From: an uncultured Eubacteriaceae bacterium
GTDB lineage: Bacteria; Bacillota; Clostridia; Eubacteriales; UBA1433
NCBI GenBank assembly: GCA_937914785.1
Contig: CALGIV010000210.1
Location: 1-9,937 of the forward strand
Direction of reading: 5' to 3'
DNA: 9,937 nucleotides
Position 1 is the stretch's first letter; each line of letters opens with the position of its first letter. Under the pieces are notes generated by a model. It saw only the letters and a list, made by a program, of their open reading frames with translations. It did no database searches and was not told the DNA's origin. Positions 1-6,146 of the stretch are shown here, one piece after another. A program made the position numbers and the translations under genes.

Positions 1-420
1 GTAACGGATAAGATTTATACGAAAGAGATCGACCTTGCCGTATCGCCGGTATCCGCCAACAAGGCGGTGCGGGACTTTATGACCTCGCTGCAGCGCAGGC
101 TTGCGGCGGAGAATGAAAATGTCATTATGGAGGGCCGCGACATCGGCACGGTGGTACTGCCGGAAGCAGAAATAAAAATCTTTCTGACGGCTTCGGCCGA
201 GGAACGGGCGTGTCGCCGATGGAAGCAAAATGAAGAGAAGGGTATCAAAAGCGATTACGAGCTGATTTTACAGGATATCATTCGGCGCGATGAATATGAT
301 AAGAACCGCAGGTATGCTCCTTTAACGATGGCAAAAGACAGTATTCTTATCGATAACAGCGATATCGATTTTGAGCAGAGTGTGGAAAAGATATGTCAAA
401 TAATTCTACAATGGAATTAA
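1..420 (+). CDS. cmk: Cytidylate kinase, 3' part (5' end outside window)
   Basis: Cytidylate kinase transfers a phosphate from ATP to CMP or dCMP in the cytoplasm, feeding pyrimidine nucleotide and lipid precursor pools. The frame is open from base 1 to the TAA at 418-420, giving about 139 residues, so roughly the C-terminal 60% of a protein usually near 220 residues. The visible part begins with a segment like the family's 'EV..AVS.VSA...VR' stretch, followed by the hallmark EGRDIGT motif (about residues 46-52). Next come the 'KIFLTASAEERACRRW' strand and lid region and a 'RRDEYDKNR...PL' segment matching the family's RD..D..R..APL signature. The GTG at base 67 is internal and is not the start. 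The plsC start overlaps the 3' end by 28 bases, which suggests cotranscription. The identification is firm; only the N-terminal P-loop is out of view. Confidence 0.95.
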   Translation, partial: VTDKIYTKEIDLAVSPVSANKAVRDFMTSLQRRLAAENENVIMEGRDIGTVVLPEAEIKIFLTASAEERACRRWKQNEEKGIKSDYELILQDIIRRDEYDKNRRYAPLTMAKDSILIDNSDIDFEQSVEKICQIILQWN

Positions 421-1018
421 CCGGGATTTTTAAATTCTTGCGCTTTATTGCAAAAGGCTTTTTTTTCCTTATATATAAGATTGAAATTCAAGGCGAAGAG
501 AATATTCCCGAGGAAGGGGCCGTCATCCTGTGTCCGAATCACATCAGCAGCTGGGATCCGGTCATACTTTACGTTTATATTCACCGTGTGATTTATTTTA
601 TGACAAAGGAAGAGTTGTTTAAAAACAAGTTATTGGGGAAAATCTTAATTCGGTTTTGTACAATTCCTGTCAAGCGGGATGGGACAGATGCCACGGCGAT
701 TGAAAAAAGGCAGACAAGCCGCTGGGCATTTTTTCAGAAGGCACGGCGATTAAAGAAGATAAGCAAAGTCTGCTTGAGCCCAAAGCGGGGGCGCTGTTGC
801 TTGCACTGCAGACGAAAACACCGATCGTCCCGATTGCGATCAGTGGTGAGTATAAATTTCGCAGAAAGATTGTCTATAAAATCGGCGCGCCGATTTATTT
901 CGATGAATATTACGGCAAGAAGTATGACAGTGAAGAGTTGGTGCGCATTTCGCAGGAAACGTATATGAACACAATCAAAAAAATGTTGGAAGAGATAAAG
1001 AGATCAGATGGCGCATAA
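393..1018 (+). pseudogene. plsC: 1-acyl-sn-glycerol-3-phosphate acyltransferase (PlsC family), frameshifted
   Basis: PlsC acylates lysophosphatidic acid to phosphatidic acid at the membrane, a central step of phospholipid synthesis. The first part, from ATG 393 (preceded by GGAAAAG at 384-390), has a hydrophobic N-terminus, the catalytic HX4D motif as NHISSWD (His50, Asp55), and 'IPVKRD' (about 91-96). The frame then breaks at the A-run 703-708. From base 704 the matching continuation lies in the -1 frame: 'PLGIFSEGT' at 719-745 (motif III, with Ser in place of the usual Pro of FPEGT), 'KAGALLLALQTKTPIVPIAI' (motif IV), ending at TAA 1016-1018. The unshifted frame runs on as nonsense to a stop at 966-968. 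Compared with my memory of the B. subtilis PlsC layout, about five residues are missing between the two parts. This fits a deletion of roughly 16 bases better than a single-base slip. The gene is either genuinely broken or affected by a sequence error. The end overlaps ispH by 11 bases. Confidence 0.85.
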
Positions 1019-1838
1019 AGTAAAGGTTGCTGCTAAAGCGGGTTTTTGTTTTGGGGTGGCAAATGCGATTCGAAAACTGGATGAAGCGATTAAAAGCGGC
1101 AGAAAGCCGATTGTTACGTTAGGGCATATCATTCATAACCGTCAGGTAATCGAGCGCTATGAAGCGCTGGGCATTGAGGTGCTTGAAGAGGCGGCTGAAG
1201 CGCCGGAAGGCGCGGTCGTCGTCATTCGTTCTCACGGCATAGCAAAAAATGTATATGATGTATTAAAACAAAAACATATCGAAATCATCGATGCGACGTG
1301 TCCGGATGTAAAAAAGGTTCAGGATATCGTCTACGAGCATTATAAAGCGGGATATCATATCATAATTGTCGGAGATAAAAGCCATCCGGAGGTAATTGGA
1401 ATCAATGGCTGGTGTGAAAATAGCGCACAAATTATTAATTGTAAAAAAGACGTGCCAAATTTTAAAAAGTGTGGTAGAATATGCGTTGTAGCCCAAACTA
1501 CGATGATTGAACGCGCGTTTTTAGAAATAGTAGAAGCATTCGCCGATCAAGATGGGATAAAAGTATTCAACACGATCTGCTCTGCCACGGCACAACGTCA
1601 AGAAAAGGCGGCCGAGGTGGCAAAAGTGTCGGATGCGATGGTTGTCATCGGCGGTTATCACAGCTCTAATACGAAAAAACTCGCTGATATATGCGGTCTT
1701 TATTGTGAGAAGACTTTTCACATTGAAACCGCGGATGAATTAGATATGGATCAATTAAATGAGTGTGAGAAAGTAGGCATTACGGCCGGAGCTTCAACGC
1801 CTGCTTGGATCATTGAGGAGGTTGCGCAAAAACTATGA
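1008..1838 (+). CDS. ispH: 4-hydroxy-3-methylbut-2-enyl diphosphate reductase
   Basis: IspH (LytB) carries out the last step of the MEP pathway, reducing HMBPP to isopentenyl and dimethylallyl diphosphate with a [4Fe-4S] cluster. These products feed undecaprenyl phosphate, the lipid carrier used by MraY in the downstream cluster. At 276 residues the protein is close to the usual length. The three cluster-ligating cysteines are visible: Cys14 in AGFCFGV, Cys98 in DATCPDV and Cys191 in NTICSAT. Other family blocks include 'LGHIIHN' (38-44), 'RSHG' (74-77), 'GDKSHPEV' (122-129), 'QTT' (163-165) and 'ITAGASTPAW' (258-267). The start ATG 1008 lies inside the end of plsC, with only a weak purine-rich ribosome binding site, so translation may depend on ribosomes from upstream. 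The TGA stop overlaps the next gene's ATG (ATGA at 1835-1838). In many clostridia IspH and an S1 protein are fused; here they are separate but coupled. Confidence 0.97.
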   Translation: MAHKVKVAAKAGFCFGVANAIRKLDEAIKSGRKPIVTLGHIIHNRQVIERYEALGIEVLEEAAEAPEGAVVVIRSHGIAKNVYDVLKQKHIEIIDATCPDVKKVQDIVYEHYKAGYHIIIVGDKSHPEVIGINGWCENSAQIINCKKDVPNFKKCGRICVVAQTTMIERAFLEIVEAFADQDGIKVFNTICSATAQRQEKAAEVAKVSDAMVVIGGYHSSNTKKLADICGLYCEKTFHIETADELDMDQLNECEKVGITAGASTPAWIIEEVAQKL

Positions 1839-3004
1839 ACGATCAGGTTTTCGAACAGTACGAAGGTACGCTCAAAGAACTAAAAACAGGGGATGTGGTT
1901 GAGGGGGAAGTTATATCTGTCAACAGCGACTTTGTCGTGATGAATATAGGCGGAAAGAGCGATGGGATCGTCAAAAAAGACGAATTCATCCAAGATTTGT
2001 ATGAGGACTTGTTGAAAACCGCAGCGGTAGGCGATAAGTATAATGTGATGATCCTTGCAACAAACGATGGCGCAGGCAGTTATGTGTTGAGCAAGCTGCG
2101 CGCAGAAGAGCAGGTTGCCAAGGCAGACTTGCAGAAGGTATTTGAAGCCGGTGAGATTATCGACGGAAAGATCACGAAGGCGATCAAAGGCGGCCTGTTG
2201 GTGGATATCGGCGGTCTGACAGCGTTTATGCCCGCTTCGTATTACGACGTTCGCTTTGTTAAAGACCTCCAGGCGTTGGAAGGCAAAGAGATCCAAGGGC
2301 GGATCGTCGAGTATAATCCCGGTGCAAACAGGATTATTTTCTCGCGCAAGGTACTCGTCATTGAAGAGATTGAAAAGCGGAAAGCGGAACAGCAGCAGCG
2401 CAAAGAAGAAGCGGTAAAAGATTTGGAAATTGGTCAGGAAATCGATACTGTCGTAAAGAATCTGACCGATTACGGGGCGTTTGTCGATCTGGGTGGTATT
2501 GATGGGTTTATTCACGTATCCGATATTGCCTGGGCCCCTGTTCGCAAACCGGCCGACAAGCTCGCTCAAGGTCAACAGGTAAAGGCTAAAATCATTGAAC
2601 TGGATAAAGAAAACTATAAAGTGAAGCTGAGCATTAAAGAATTGACCCCTGATCCGTGGCAGATGTTCAGAAAACAGTTTACAGAAGGTGACAAGGTAAA
2701 GGCGACGATTACGACAATTGCGAAATACGGCGCGTTTGCCAGGATAATAGAAGATGTCGAAGGCTTAATTCACATCTCGCAATTTGCCCATGAGAAAATA
2801 AGCACACCCGAAGCTGTCGTAAAGACGGGCGAAGAAGTGGAAGTGGCAATCATCAAAATTGATGATGAAAAGAAGAAGGTATCGCTGAGTATTAAGGAAT
2901 TATTGCCGATACCGAAAAAGAAAATTGAGAAAAACAAGCAAGTTTATGCAGACGATGCTACAGTAACGATCGGAGATTTATTTGGCAATATCAAAATAGA
3001 TTAG
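1835..3004 (+). CDS. rpsA: S1 RNA-binding domain protein (30S ribosomal protein S1-like)
   Basis: This 389-residue protein has four S1 (OB-fold) RNA-binding domains at about residues 18-87, 105-172, 198-268 and 283-353. Domains 3 and 4 are the most canonical ('YGAFVDLGGIDGFIHVSDI' and 'YGAFARIIEDVEGLIHIS'). A charged helix (about 175-198, rich in E, K and Q) separates domain 2 from domain 3, and the tail after 355 is lysine-rich. Gram-positive S1 homologues of this length have four domains rather than the six of E. coli S1. They are thought to assist mRNA binding to the ribosome, but their necessity differs between species, so the exact role here is inferred. The ATG overlaps the ispH stop, and an AGGAGG lies at 1816-1821, 13 bases upstream, which is a long spacing. 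Position right after ispH matches the clostridial ispH-S1 pair. Confidence 0.9.
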   Translation: MNDQVFEQYEGTLKELKTGDVVEGEVISVNSDFVVMNIGGKSDGIVKKDEFIQDLYEDLLKTAAVGDKYNVMILATNDGAGSYVLSKLRAEEQVAKADLQKVFEAGEIIDGKITKAIKGGLLVDIGGLTAFMPASYYDVRFVKDLQALEGKEIQGRIVEYNPGANRIIFSRKVLVIEEIEKRKAEQQQRKEEAVKDLEIGQEIDTVVKNLTDYGAFVDLGGIDGFIHVSDIAWAPVRKPADKLAQGQQVKAKIIELDKENYKVKLSIKELTPDPWQMFRKQFTEGDKVKATITTIAKYGAFARIIEDVEGLIHISQFAHEKISTPEAVVKTGEEVEVAIIKIDDEKKKVSLSIKELLPIPKKKIEKNKQVYADDATVTIGDLFGNIKID

Positions 3005-3029
3005 TGTCTGAATAAACGACGAGGGGATT

Positions 3030-3788
3030 ATGGCAAATACTGTTGTAAAAAAGCAGCGGAATCGAATGTACAATGTGATCATTGCATTGTGTGTGATCGT
3101 GTTCCTGGTTGCTGCGGCGTTGCTTTTAGACAAAATTTATTCACGAGCCAGAGTAAAAGGCCAATATGAGGCACTGGCGGGAATGATGGAAGACGAGCTC
3201 ACACCGCATGATATGCAGGGCAGTGTCATCTCGTTGGATAAGCTGCGCCAGATCAATCAGGATGTCGTTGCCTGGATAGACATTGAAGGGACGAATATTC
3301 ATTATCCTGTTTTGCAGGCAAGTGATAATGATTATTACCTGTACGTGTCTGTATACGATGAATATGCCGATGGCGGAAGCATTTTTATGGACTATCGCAA
3401 TGATCCGTATTTTAGTGATGTGAATACAGTGATTTACGGCCATAATATGCGCAATAAGACGATGTTTTACGATCTGCGTTTTTATCAGGATCAGTCTTAT
3501 TTTGAAGCGCGCCCTTATATCTCGGTCAAGATAGACAATAAGATATTGACATATCAGATTTATTCGGTTCGGGTTTTAAACGAGTTGTATGATTACAGGA
3601 CGCCGAATTATGGTACGGAAGAAGAAAATACGACGTTTATTGCAGATACGATGAGCAGCTCCGTTATCACGTCATCCGTAAAGCCGCAGGCGGCAGACAA
3701 GATATTGACATTGTCTACGTGTTTAAAGGCGAACGATACGAGCAGGCTTGTCATCCATGCGATGCTGACAAACGTAGAAGAATTTTAA
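3030..3788 (+). CDS. srtB: Class B sortase, membrane-anchored
   Basis: Sortases are extracytoplasmic cysteine transpeptidases that cleave a C-terminal sorting signal on secreted proteins and attach them to the peptidoglycan or to another protein. This 252-residue protein has a short basic N-terminus, one membrane segment or uncleaved signal anchor (about 14-34), then an outward-facing catalytic domain. The 'INQDVVAWIDIEGTNIHYPVLQ' stretch (from about 75) is typical of class B. The catalytic triad is visible: His138 in VIYGHNM, Cys231 in the TLSTC motif and Arg239 in SRLVIHA. The start ATG 3030 has GAGGGG at 3021-3026, a close spacing. It follows the S1 gene by 25 bases and is the last gene before a strong terminator, so it is probably part of the cmk-to-S1 transcript. 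No sorting-signal substrate or pilin gene is in the window, so this may be a housekeeping enzyme. Its exact sorting motif cannot be told from here. Confidence 0.93.
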   Translation: MANTVVKKQRNRMYNVIIALCVIVFLVAAALLLDKIYSRARVKGQYEALAGMMEDELTPHDMQGSVISLDKLRQINQDVVAWIDIEGTNIHYPVLQASDNDYYLYVSVYDEYADGGSIFMDYRNDPYFSDVNTVIYGHNMRNKTMFYDLRFYQDQSYFEARPYISVKIDNKILTYQIYSVRVLNELYDYRTPNYGTEEENTTFIADTMSSSVITSSVKPQAADKILTLSTCLKANDTSRLVIHAMLTNVEEF

Positions 3789-3816
3789 CCAGACTTTATA
3801 AATAAAAAATAAGAAG

Positions 3817-3860
3817 CAAGCGATTTTTGCCTTGGAGCAAAATTGCTTGTTTTTTTATTT
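3817..3860 (+). terminator. Rho-independent terminator after srtB
   Basis: An inverted repeat, CAAGCGATTTTTGC (3817-3830) against GCAAAATTGCTTG (3837-3849), forms a 13-bp stem with one G-T wobble and one bulged base around a six-base loop (CTTGGA). It is followed by seven T (3850-3856) and further T-rich sequence. It lies 28 bases past the sortase stop and closes the cmk-to-srtB unit before the mraZ promoter. Confidence 0.9.
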
Positions 3861-3861
3861 T

Positions 3862-3890
3862 ATCTGAAAATATGCAGAACTGCATCAGAT
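3862..3890. repeat. Nested inverted repeat in the srtB-mraZ gap
   Basis: ATGCAG (3872-3877) and CTGCAT (3880-3885) form a perfect six-base inverted repeat around AA. An outer arm pair, ATCTG (3862-3866) and CAGAT (3886-3890), extends it if five bases (AAAAT) bulge on the left. It lies directly after the terminator T-run. With a two-base centre it is more likely a protein-binding palindrome than a stable RNA hairpin. Its function is unknown. Confidence 0.4.
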
Positions 3891-3920
3891 GATAAATGTG
3901 CGTTGAGAGAAAAAGTCGTT

Positions 3921-3956
3921 AAGATCGCAAAGAGCGCTGTACAGCAGGTCTTTTTT
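3921..3956 (+). other. Palindrome with possible weak second terminator
   Basis: AAGATC (3921-3926) can pair with GGTCTT (3947-3952, one G-T pair), and T3951-3956 forms a six-T run. Inside lies a perfect 10-base palindrome, GCTGTACAGC (3936-3945). The outer stem is interrupted by an unpaired stretch, so this is a weaker terminator candidate than the one at 3817. Alternatively the palindrome may be an operator. Confidence 0.3.
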
Positions 3957-4083
3957 GTGTGGCAAAATAAAAAAAATTAAATCTCTGGATGTTGCGGAAA
4001 ATAAGGCTGTGCGAACAAAGATTCGCTTTTGGGGGTAATGGCAAAAAAAGTGGCACAAAACATTAAATATGTGTGAAAAGGAC

Positions 4084-4112
4084 TTGCATATAGTGGGCTA
4101 AAGTGGTATTAT
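4084..4112 (+). promoter_or_regulatory. Probable sigma-A type promoter of mraZ
   Basis: A -35-like TTGCAT (4084-4089, three of six consensus bases) and a -10-like TATTAT (4107-4112, five of six) are separated by exactly 17 bases. Transcription would start near 4119, about 29 bases before the mraZ ATG. The spacer and -10 are covered by the AAAGTGG-like boxes, as expected for a repressed promoter. The upstream terminator means mraZ needs its own promoter near here. Confidence 0.6.
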
Positions 4113-4136
4113 TTGGTGGAAAGTGGTTAGAAAGGG
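4090..4136 (+). promoter_or_regulatory. Probable MraZ box array (autoregulatory operator)
   Basis: Five seven-base elements start exactly 10 bases apart: ATAGTGG (4090), AAAGTGG (4100), TATTTGG (4110), AAAGTGG (4120) and GAAAGGG (4130). GG falls at 4095-6, 4105-6, 4115-6, 4125-6 and 4135-6. Known MraZ targets are short direct repeats on a 10-base period upstream of mraZ: TGGGN in E. coli and AAAGTG[T/G] in mycoplasmas. The array overlaps the promoter spacer, the -10 and the likely start of transcription, so MraZ bound here could block or alter initiation. A further AAAGTGG stands alone at 4047-4053, out of phase. Confidence 0.75.
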
Positions 4137-4147
4137 AAAGGACGTAA

Positions 4148-4576
4148 ATGTTTATTGGCGAATACAGGCATTCGATAGATGACAAAGGCCGCGTTATCAT
4201 TCCCGTAAAATTTCGGCCACAGCTGGGTGAGAATTTTATTGCCACAAAAGGGCTTGACGGTTGCCTGTTTCTTTTTCCGATGGAAGAGTGGCGCGATTTT
4301 GAAGTCAAGCTGGCTTCTTTAAAACTGGGGAGCAAAAAAGCCAGAGCAGTCAATCGGGCATTTTTCGGCAGTGCGTCCGAATGTCAGTTGGACAAGCAGG
4401 GGCGTATTATCGTTCCGAAGCCGCTTCGCGACTATGCGCGTTTGACAAAGGATATTTGTGTGGTTGGTGTCTCGGAGCGCATTGAAATCTGGGATGCGGG
4501 AATTTGGGGAAATTATAACGACCCGGAGATCTCCTATTCGGTGCTCGAAGAAGACATTGAGGATATGGACATATGA
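4148..4576 (+). CDS. mraZ: Transcriptional regulator MraZ
   Basis: MraZ is a DNA-binding protein of the AbrB/SpoVT fold that controls the division and cell wall cluster, usually as the first gene of that cluster. This 142-residue protein has the family's two repeated domains. The first starts 'MFIGEYRHSIDDKGRVIIP' with the DxKGRxxIP motif at 11-19; the second has 'LDKQGRIIVPKPLRDYA' at about 81-97. Length is normal for the family. The start ATG 4148 has a good AAAGGA (4137-4142) five bases upstream. A 10-base-phased set of AAAGTGG-like boxes covers its promoter, which points to autoregulation. The last codon and stop overlap the rsmH start (4573-4576). Translation of rsmH is probably coupled to mraZ. 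Confidence 0.97.
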   Translation: MFIGEYRHSIDDKGRVIIPVKFRPQLGENFIATKGLDGCLFLFPMEEWRDFEVKLASLKLGSKKARAVNRAFFGSASECQLDKQGRIIVPKPLRDYARLTKDICVVGVSERIEIWDAGIWGNYNDPEISYSVLEEDIEDMDI

Positions 4577-5508
4577 TGCGTGATAAACATATCCCGGTTT
4601 TAAAAGAGGAAGTACTGACCTTGTTAAATGTGAAGCCGGAAGGCGTATACGCCGACTGTACGATGGGTTACGGCGGACATGGCCGTGAAATCTTAAGTCG
4701 GCTTGACGGCGGCATTTATTTAGGCATTGATAAGGATCTTTACGCAATCGAGCAAAGCGCTGTGTGGAGAGAGGGATATGCCGCCAGGGTTATTATTGCA
4801 AAAGACGATTATAAAAATTTATCGAATATAGCGCTTGAAAATGGTTTGGATGGGTTTGATGGCATTTTAGTGGATATGGGGGTATCGTCGGTTCAATTTG
4901 ACGATAAAAGCCGCGGATTTTCCTATCACGACGAAGGGCGGCTGGATATGCGTATGGATACACAGTCCATTCTGACGGCATATGAAATTGTCAATACGTA
5001 TTCGGAGAAGGAACTGACGGAGATTCTGTATCGATACGGTGAAGAGAAAAACGCGCCGCGCATTGCCAGAGCAATTGTGCAAGCCCGAAGCGCAGGCCCT
5101 GTTGAAAAGACAACGCATTTGACGGAGATCATCAAAAAGGCATACCCGCCCAAAGAGCGTTATCAGCAGAAGCATCCGGCGCGCAAAACGTATCAGGCAC
5201 TGCGTATTGCAGTGAACTCGGAACTCGAGCAATTGGACAAGGCGATTGAAGAGATGGTCGGGTTATTAAAAAAAGAAGGCGTTTTATGTATGATCAGCTT
5301 CCATTCGTTAGAAGATAGGATTGTAAAAGAAACGTTTCGACGATTAAGTCAGGGGTGCACCTGTCCAAAAGACTTTCCGGTCTGTGTATGTGGCGCAAAG
5401 GCAGACTTGAAACTGCTGACGAAGAAGGCGGTTGTGCCGAGTGTGGAAGAGGTTGTAGCCAATCGTCGCAGCAGGAGCGCAAAATTACGGGCAATTAAGC
5501 GCGTATAA
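4573..5508 (+). CDS. rsmH: 16S rRNA (cytosine1402-N4)-methyltransferase RsmH (MraW)
   Basis: RsmH uses S-adenosylmethionine to methylate N4 of C1402 of 16S rRNA in the ribosomal P site. The 311-residue length is normal. SAM-binding motif I is 'YADCTMGYGGHGREIL' (26-41). Further family signatures are 'DGILVDMGVSS' (96-106, Met where most have Leu), 'GRLDMRMD' (122-129), 'HPARKTYQALRIAVNSEL' (201-218), 'ISFHSLEDRIVK' (241-252), the 'CTCPKDFPVCVCG' cysteine pairs (262-274) and 'NRRSRSAKLR' near the end. Two adjacent ATG codons at 4573 and 4576 are possible starts. GAGG at 4559-4562 is closer to 4573, which I chose. It overlaps the mraZ stop and is followed by the ftsL-like gene after 50 bases. 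Confidence 0.97.
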   Translation: MMRDKHIPVLKEEVLTLLNVKPEGVYADCTMGYGGHGREILSRLDGGIYLGIDKDLYAIEQSAVWREGYAARVIIAKDDYKNLSNIALENGLDGFDGILVDMGVSSVQFDDKSRGFSYHDEGRLDMRMDTQSILTAYEIVNTYSEKELTEILYRYGEEKNAPRIARAIVQARSAGPVEKTTHLTEIIKKAYPPKERYQQKHPARKTYQALRIAVNSELEQLDKAIEEMVGLLKKEGVLCMISFHSLEDRIVKETFRRLSQGCTCPKDFPVCVCGAKADLKLLTKKAVVPSVEEVVANRRSRSAKLRAIKRV

Positions 5509-5558
5509 GTGATGAAAATAACTTAAAAAGCATATGAATAGAAAGGACGACATAGAAA

Positions 5559-6017
5559 GTGGCACAATACGTAAAGAGCACATCAATCCCTGTAAGCAAG
5601 ACAAAGGCGAAGACTCGTACGAAAGCACCGGCGAGAAGAGTGACAGCCGGGACGTTTAAGCTGGTGATTATCATCCTGTTGATTTTTGCTGTCGCTGTGG
5701 CGTTGGTGAACCAGTATACCAAAATTGTAAAAGTCAGCACAGAAATCAATGCGCTTGAACAGGAAATAAGGGATACGGAAAAACTGATCGATACGCTGGA
5801 AGGCCGCATTATTAATACGGCCAACTGGGATGAGATTGAAAGCATCGCAAGAACAGAATTGAATATGGTATCGCCAAATGAAGCCAGTTATACGGTAGTA
5901 AGGCTGCATGAACTGCCCGAAGCTGTTAAAAATCGAGCTTCTTCAGAGGTAAAAGAAGACGGCGGAAGTGATGAAAGCAGATTTTCGCTGATGATTAAAG
6001 AACTGCTCGGAAACTAG
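5559..6017 (+). CDS. ftsL: FtsL/DivIC-like cell division membrane protein
   Basis: FtsL-type proteins are small bitopic divisome components that form a coiled-coil complex with DivIC/FtsB and help activate septal wall synthesis by the division PBP. This 152-residue protein has a basic cytoplasmic N-terminus (K/R-rich, about 6-27) and one membrane helix (about 33-50). A coiled coil follows at about 57-83 ('EINALEQEIRDTEKLIDTLEGRI'), then a segment 'DEIESIARTELNMVSPNEA' (91-109) like the short conserved motif of the DivIC/FtsL family. The tail is acidic and low in complexity. Sequence alone cannot separate FtsL from DivIC, but the place between rsmH and a PBP gene is that of ftsL. The start is GTG 5559, with AAAGGA at 5542-5547 at a rather long 11-base spacing. 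Confidence 0.85.
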   Translation: MAQYVKSTSIPVSKTKAKTRTKAPARRVTAGTFKLVIIILLIFAVAVALVNQYTKIVKVSTEINALEQEIRDTEKLIDTLEGRIINTANWDEIESIARTELNMVSPNEASYTVVRLHELPEAVKNRASSEVKEDGGSDESRFSLMIKELLGN

Positions 6018-6061
6018 ATTTTGTGCTTTTGCGGGGCCATTATGTCGAATTTGTGGGGTTC

Positions 6062-6116
6062 TTGACGTAAAAATATGCAAATTTGTATAGCATAGCGCCG
6101 GAATATATAGTATAAT
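6062..6116 (+). promoter_or_regulatory. Probable internal promoter(s) for the PBP gene
   Basis: The 129-base gap after the ftsL-like gene holds TTGACG (6062-6067) with TATAGC (6086-6091) 18 bases on. It also holds a perfect -10 hexamer TATAAT (6111-6116) that lacks a good -35 at the normal distance. Either could drive the PBP gene, whose start lies at 6147. I see no strong hairpin terminator in this gap, so read-through from rsmH and ftsL is also likely. Confidence 0.5.
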
Positions 6117-6146
6117 ATTTTCGGCATAATGGCGGGAGGAAAAGCG

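Noticed and set aside
703..709. Programmed -1 frameshift at A6G in plsC
   Set aside because: The phase of the run relative to the zero frame (GAA AAA AGG) is not the standard X XXY YYZ arrangement, no clear stimulatory hairpin is obvious, and the spacing implies missing residues, so deletion or error is more likely.
1880..2575. A 231-codon open frame on the minus strand opposite the S1 gene
   Set aside because: It lies wholly within a well-supported + strand gene, its translation shows no recognisable domain, and it looks like a codon-bias shadow.
4051..4075. Sigma-54 promoter starting at TGGCAC (4051)
   Set aside because: The required TTGC-type -12 element is missing at the right distance.
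4319..4747. A 142-codon minus-strand open frame across the mraZ-rsmH junction
   Set aside because: Both + strand genes are clear from conserved motifs, and the antisense product resembles no family I know.
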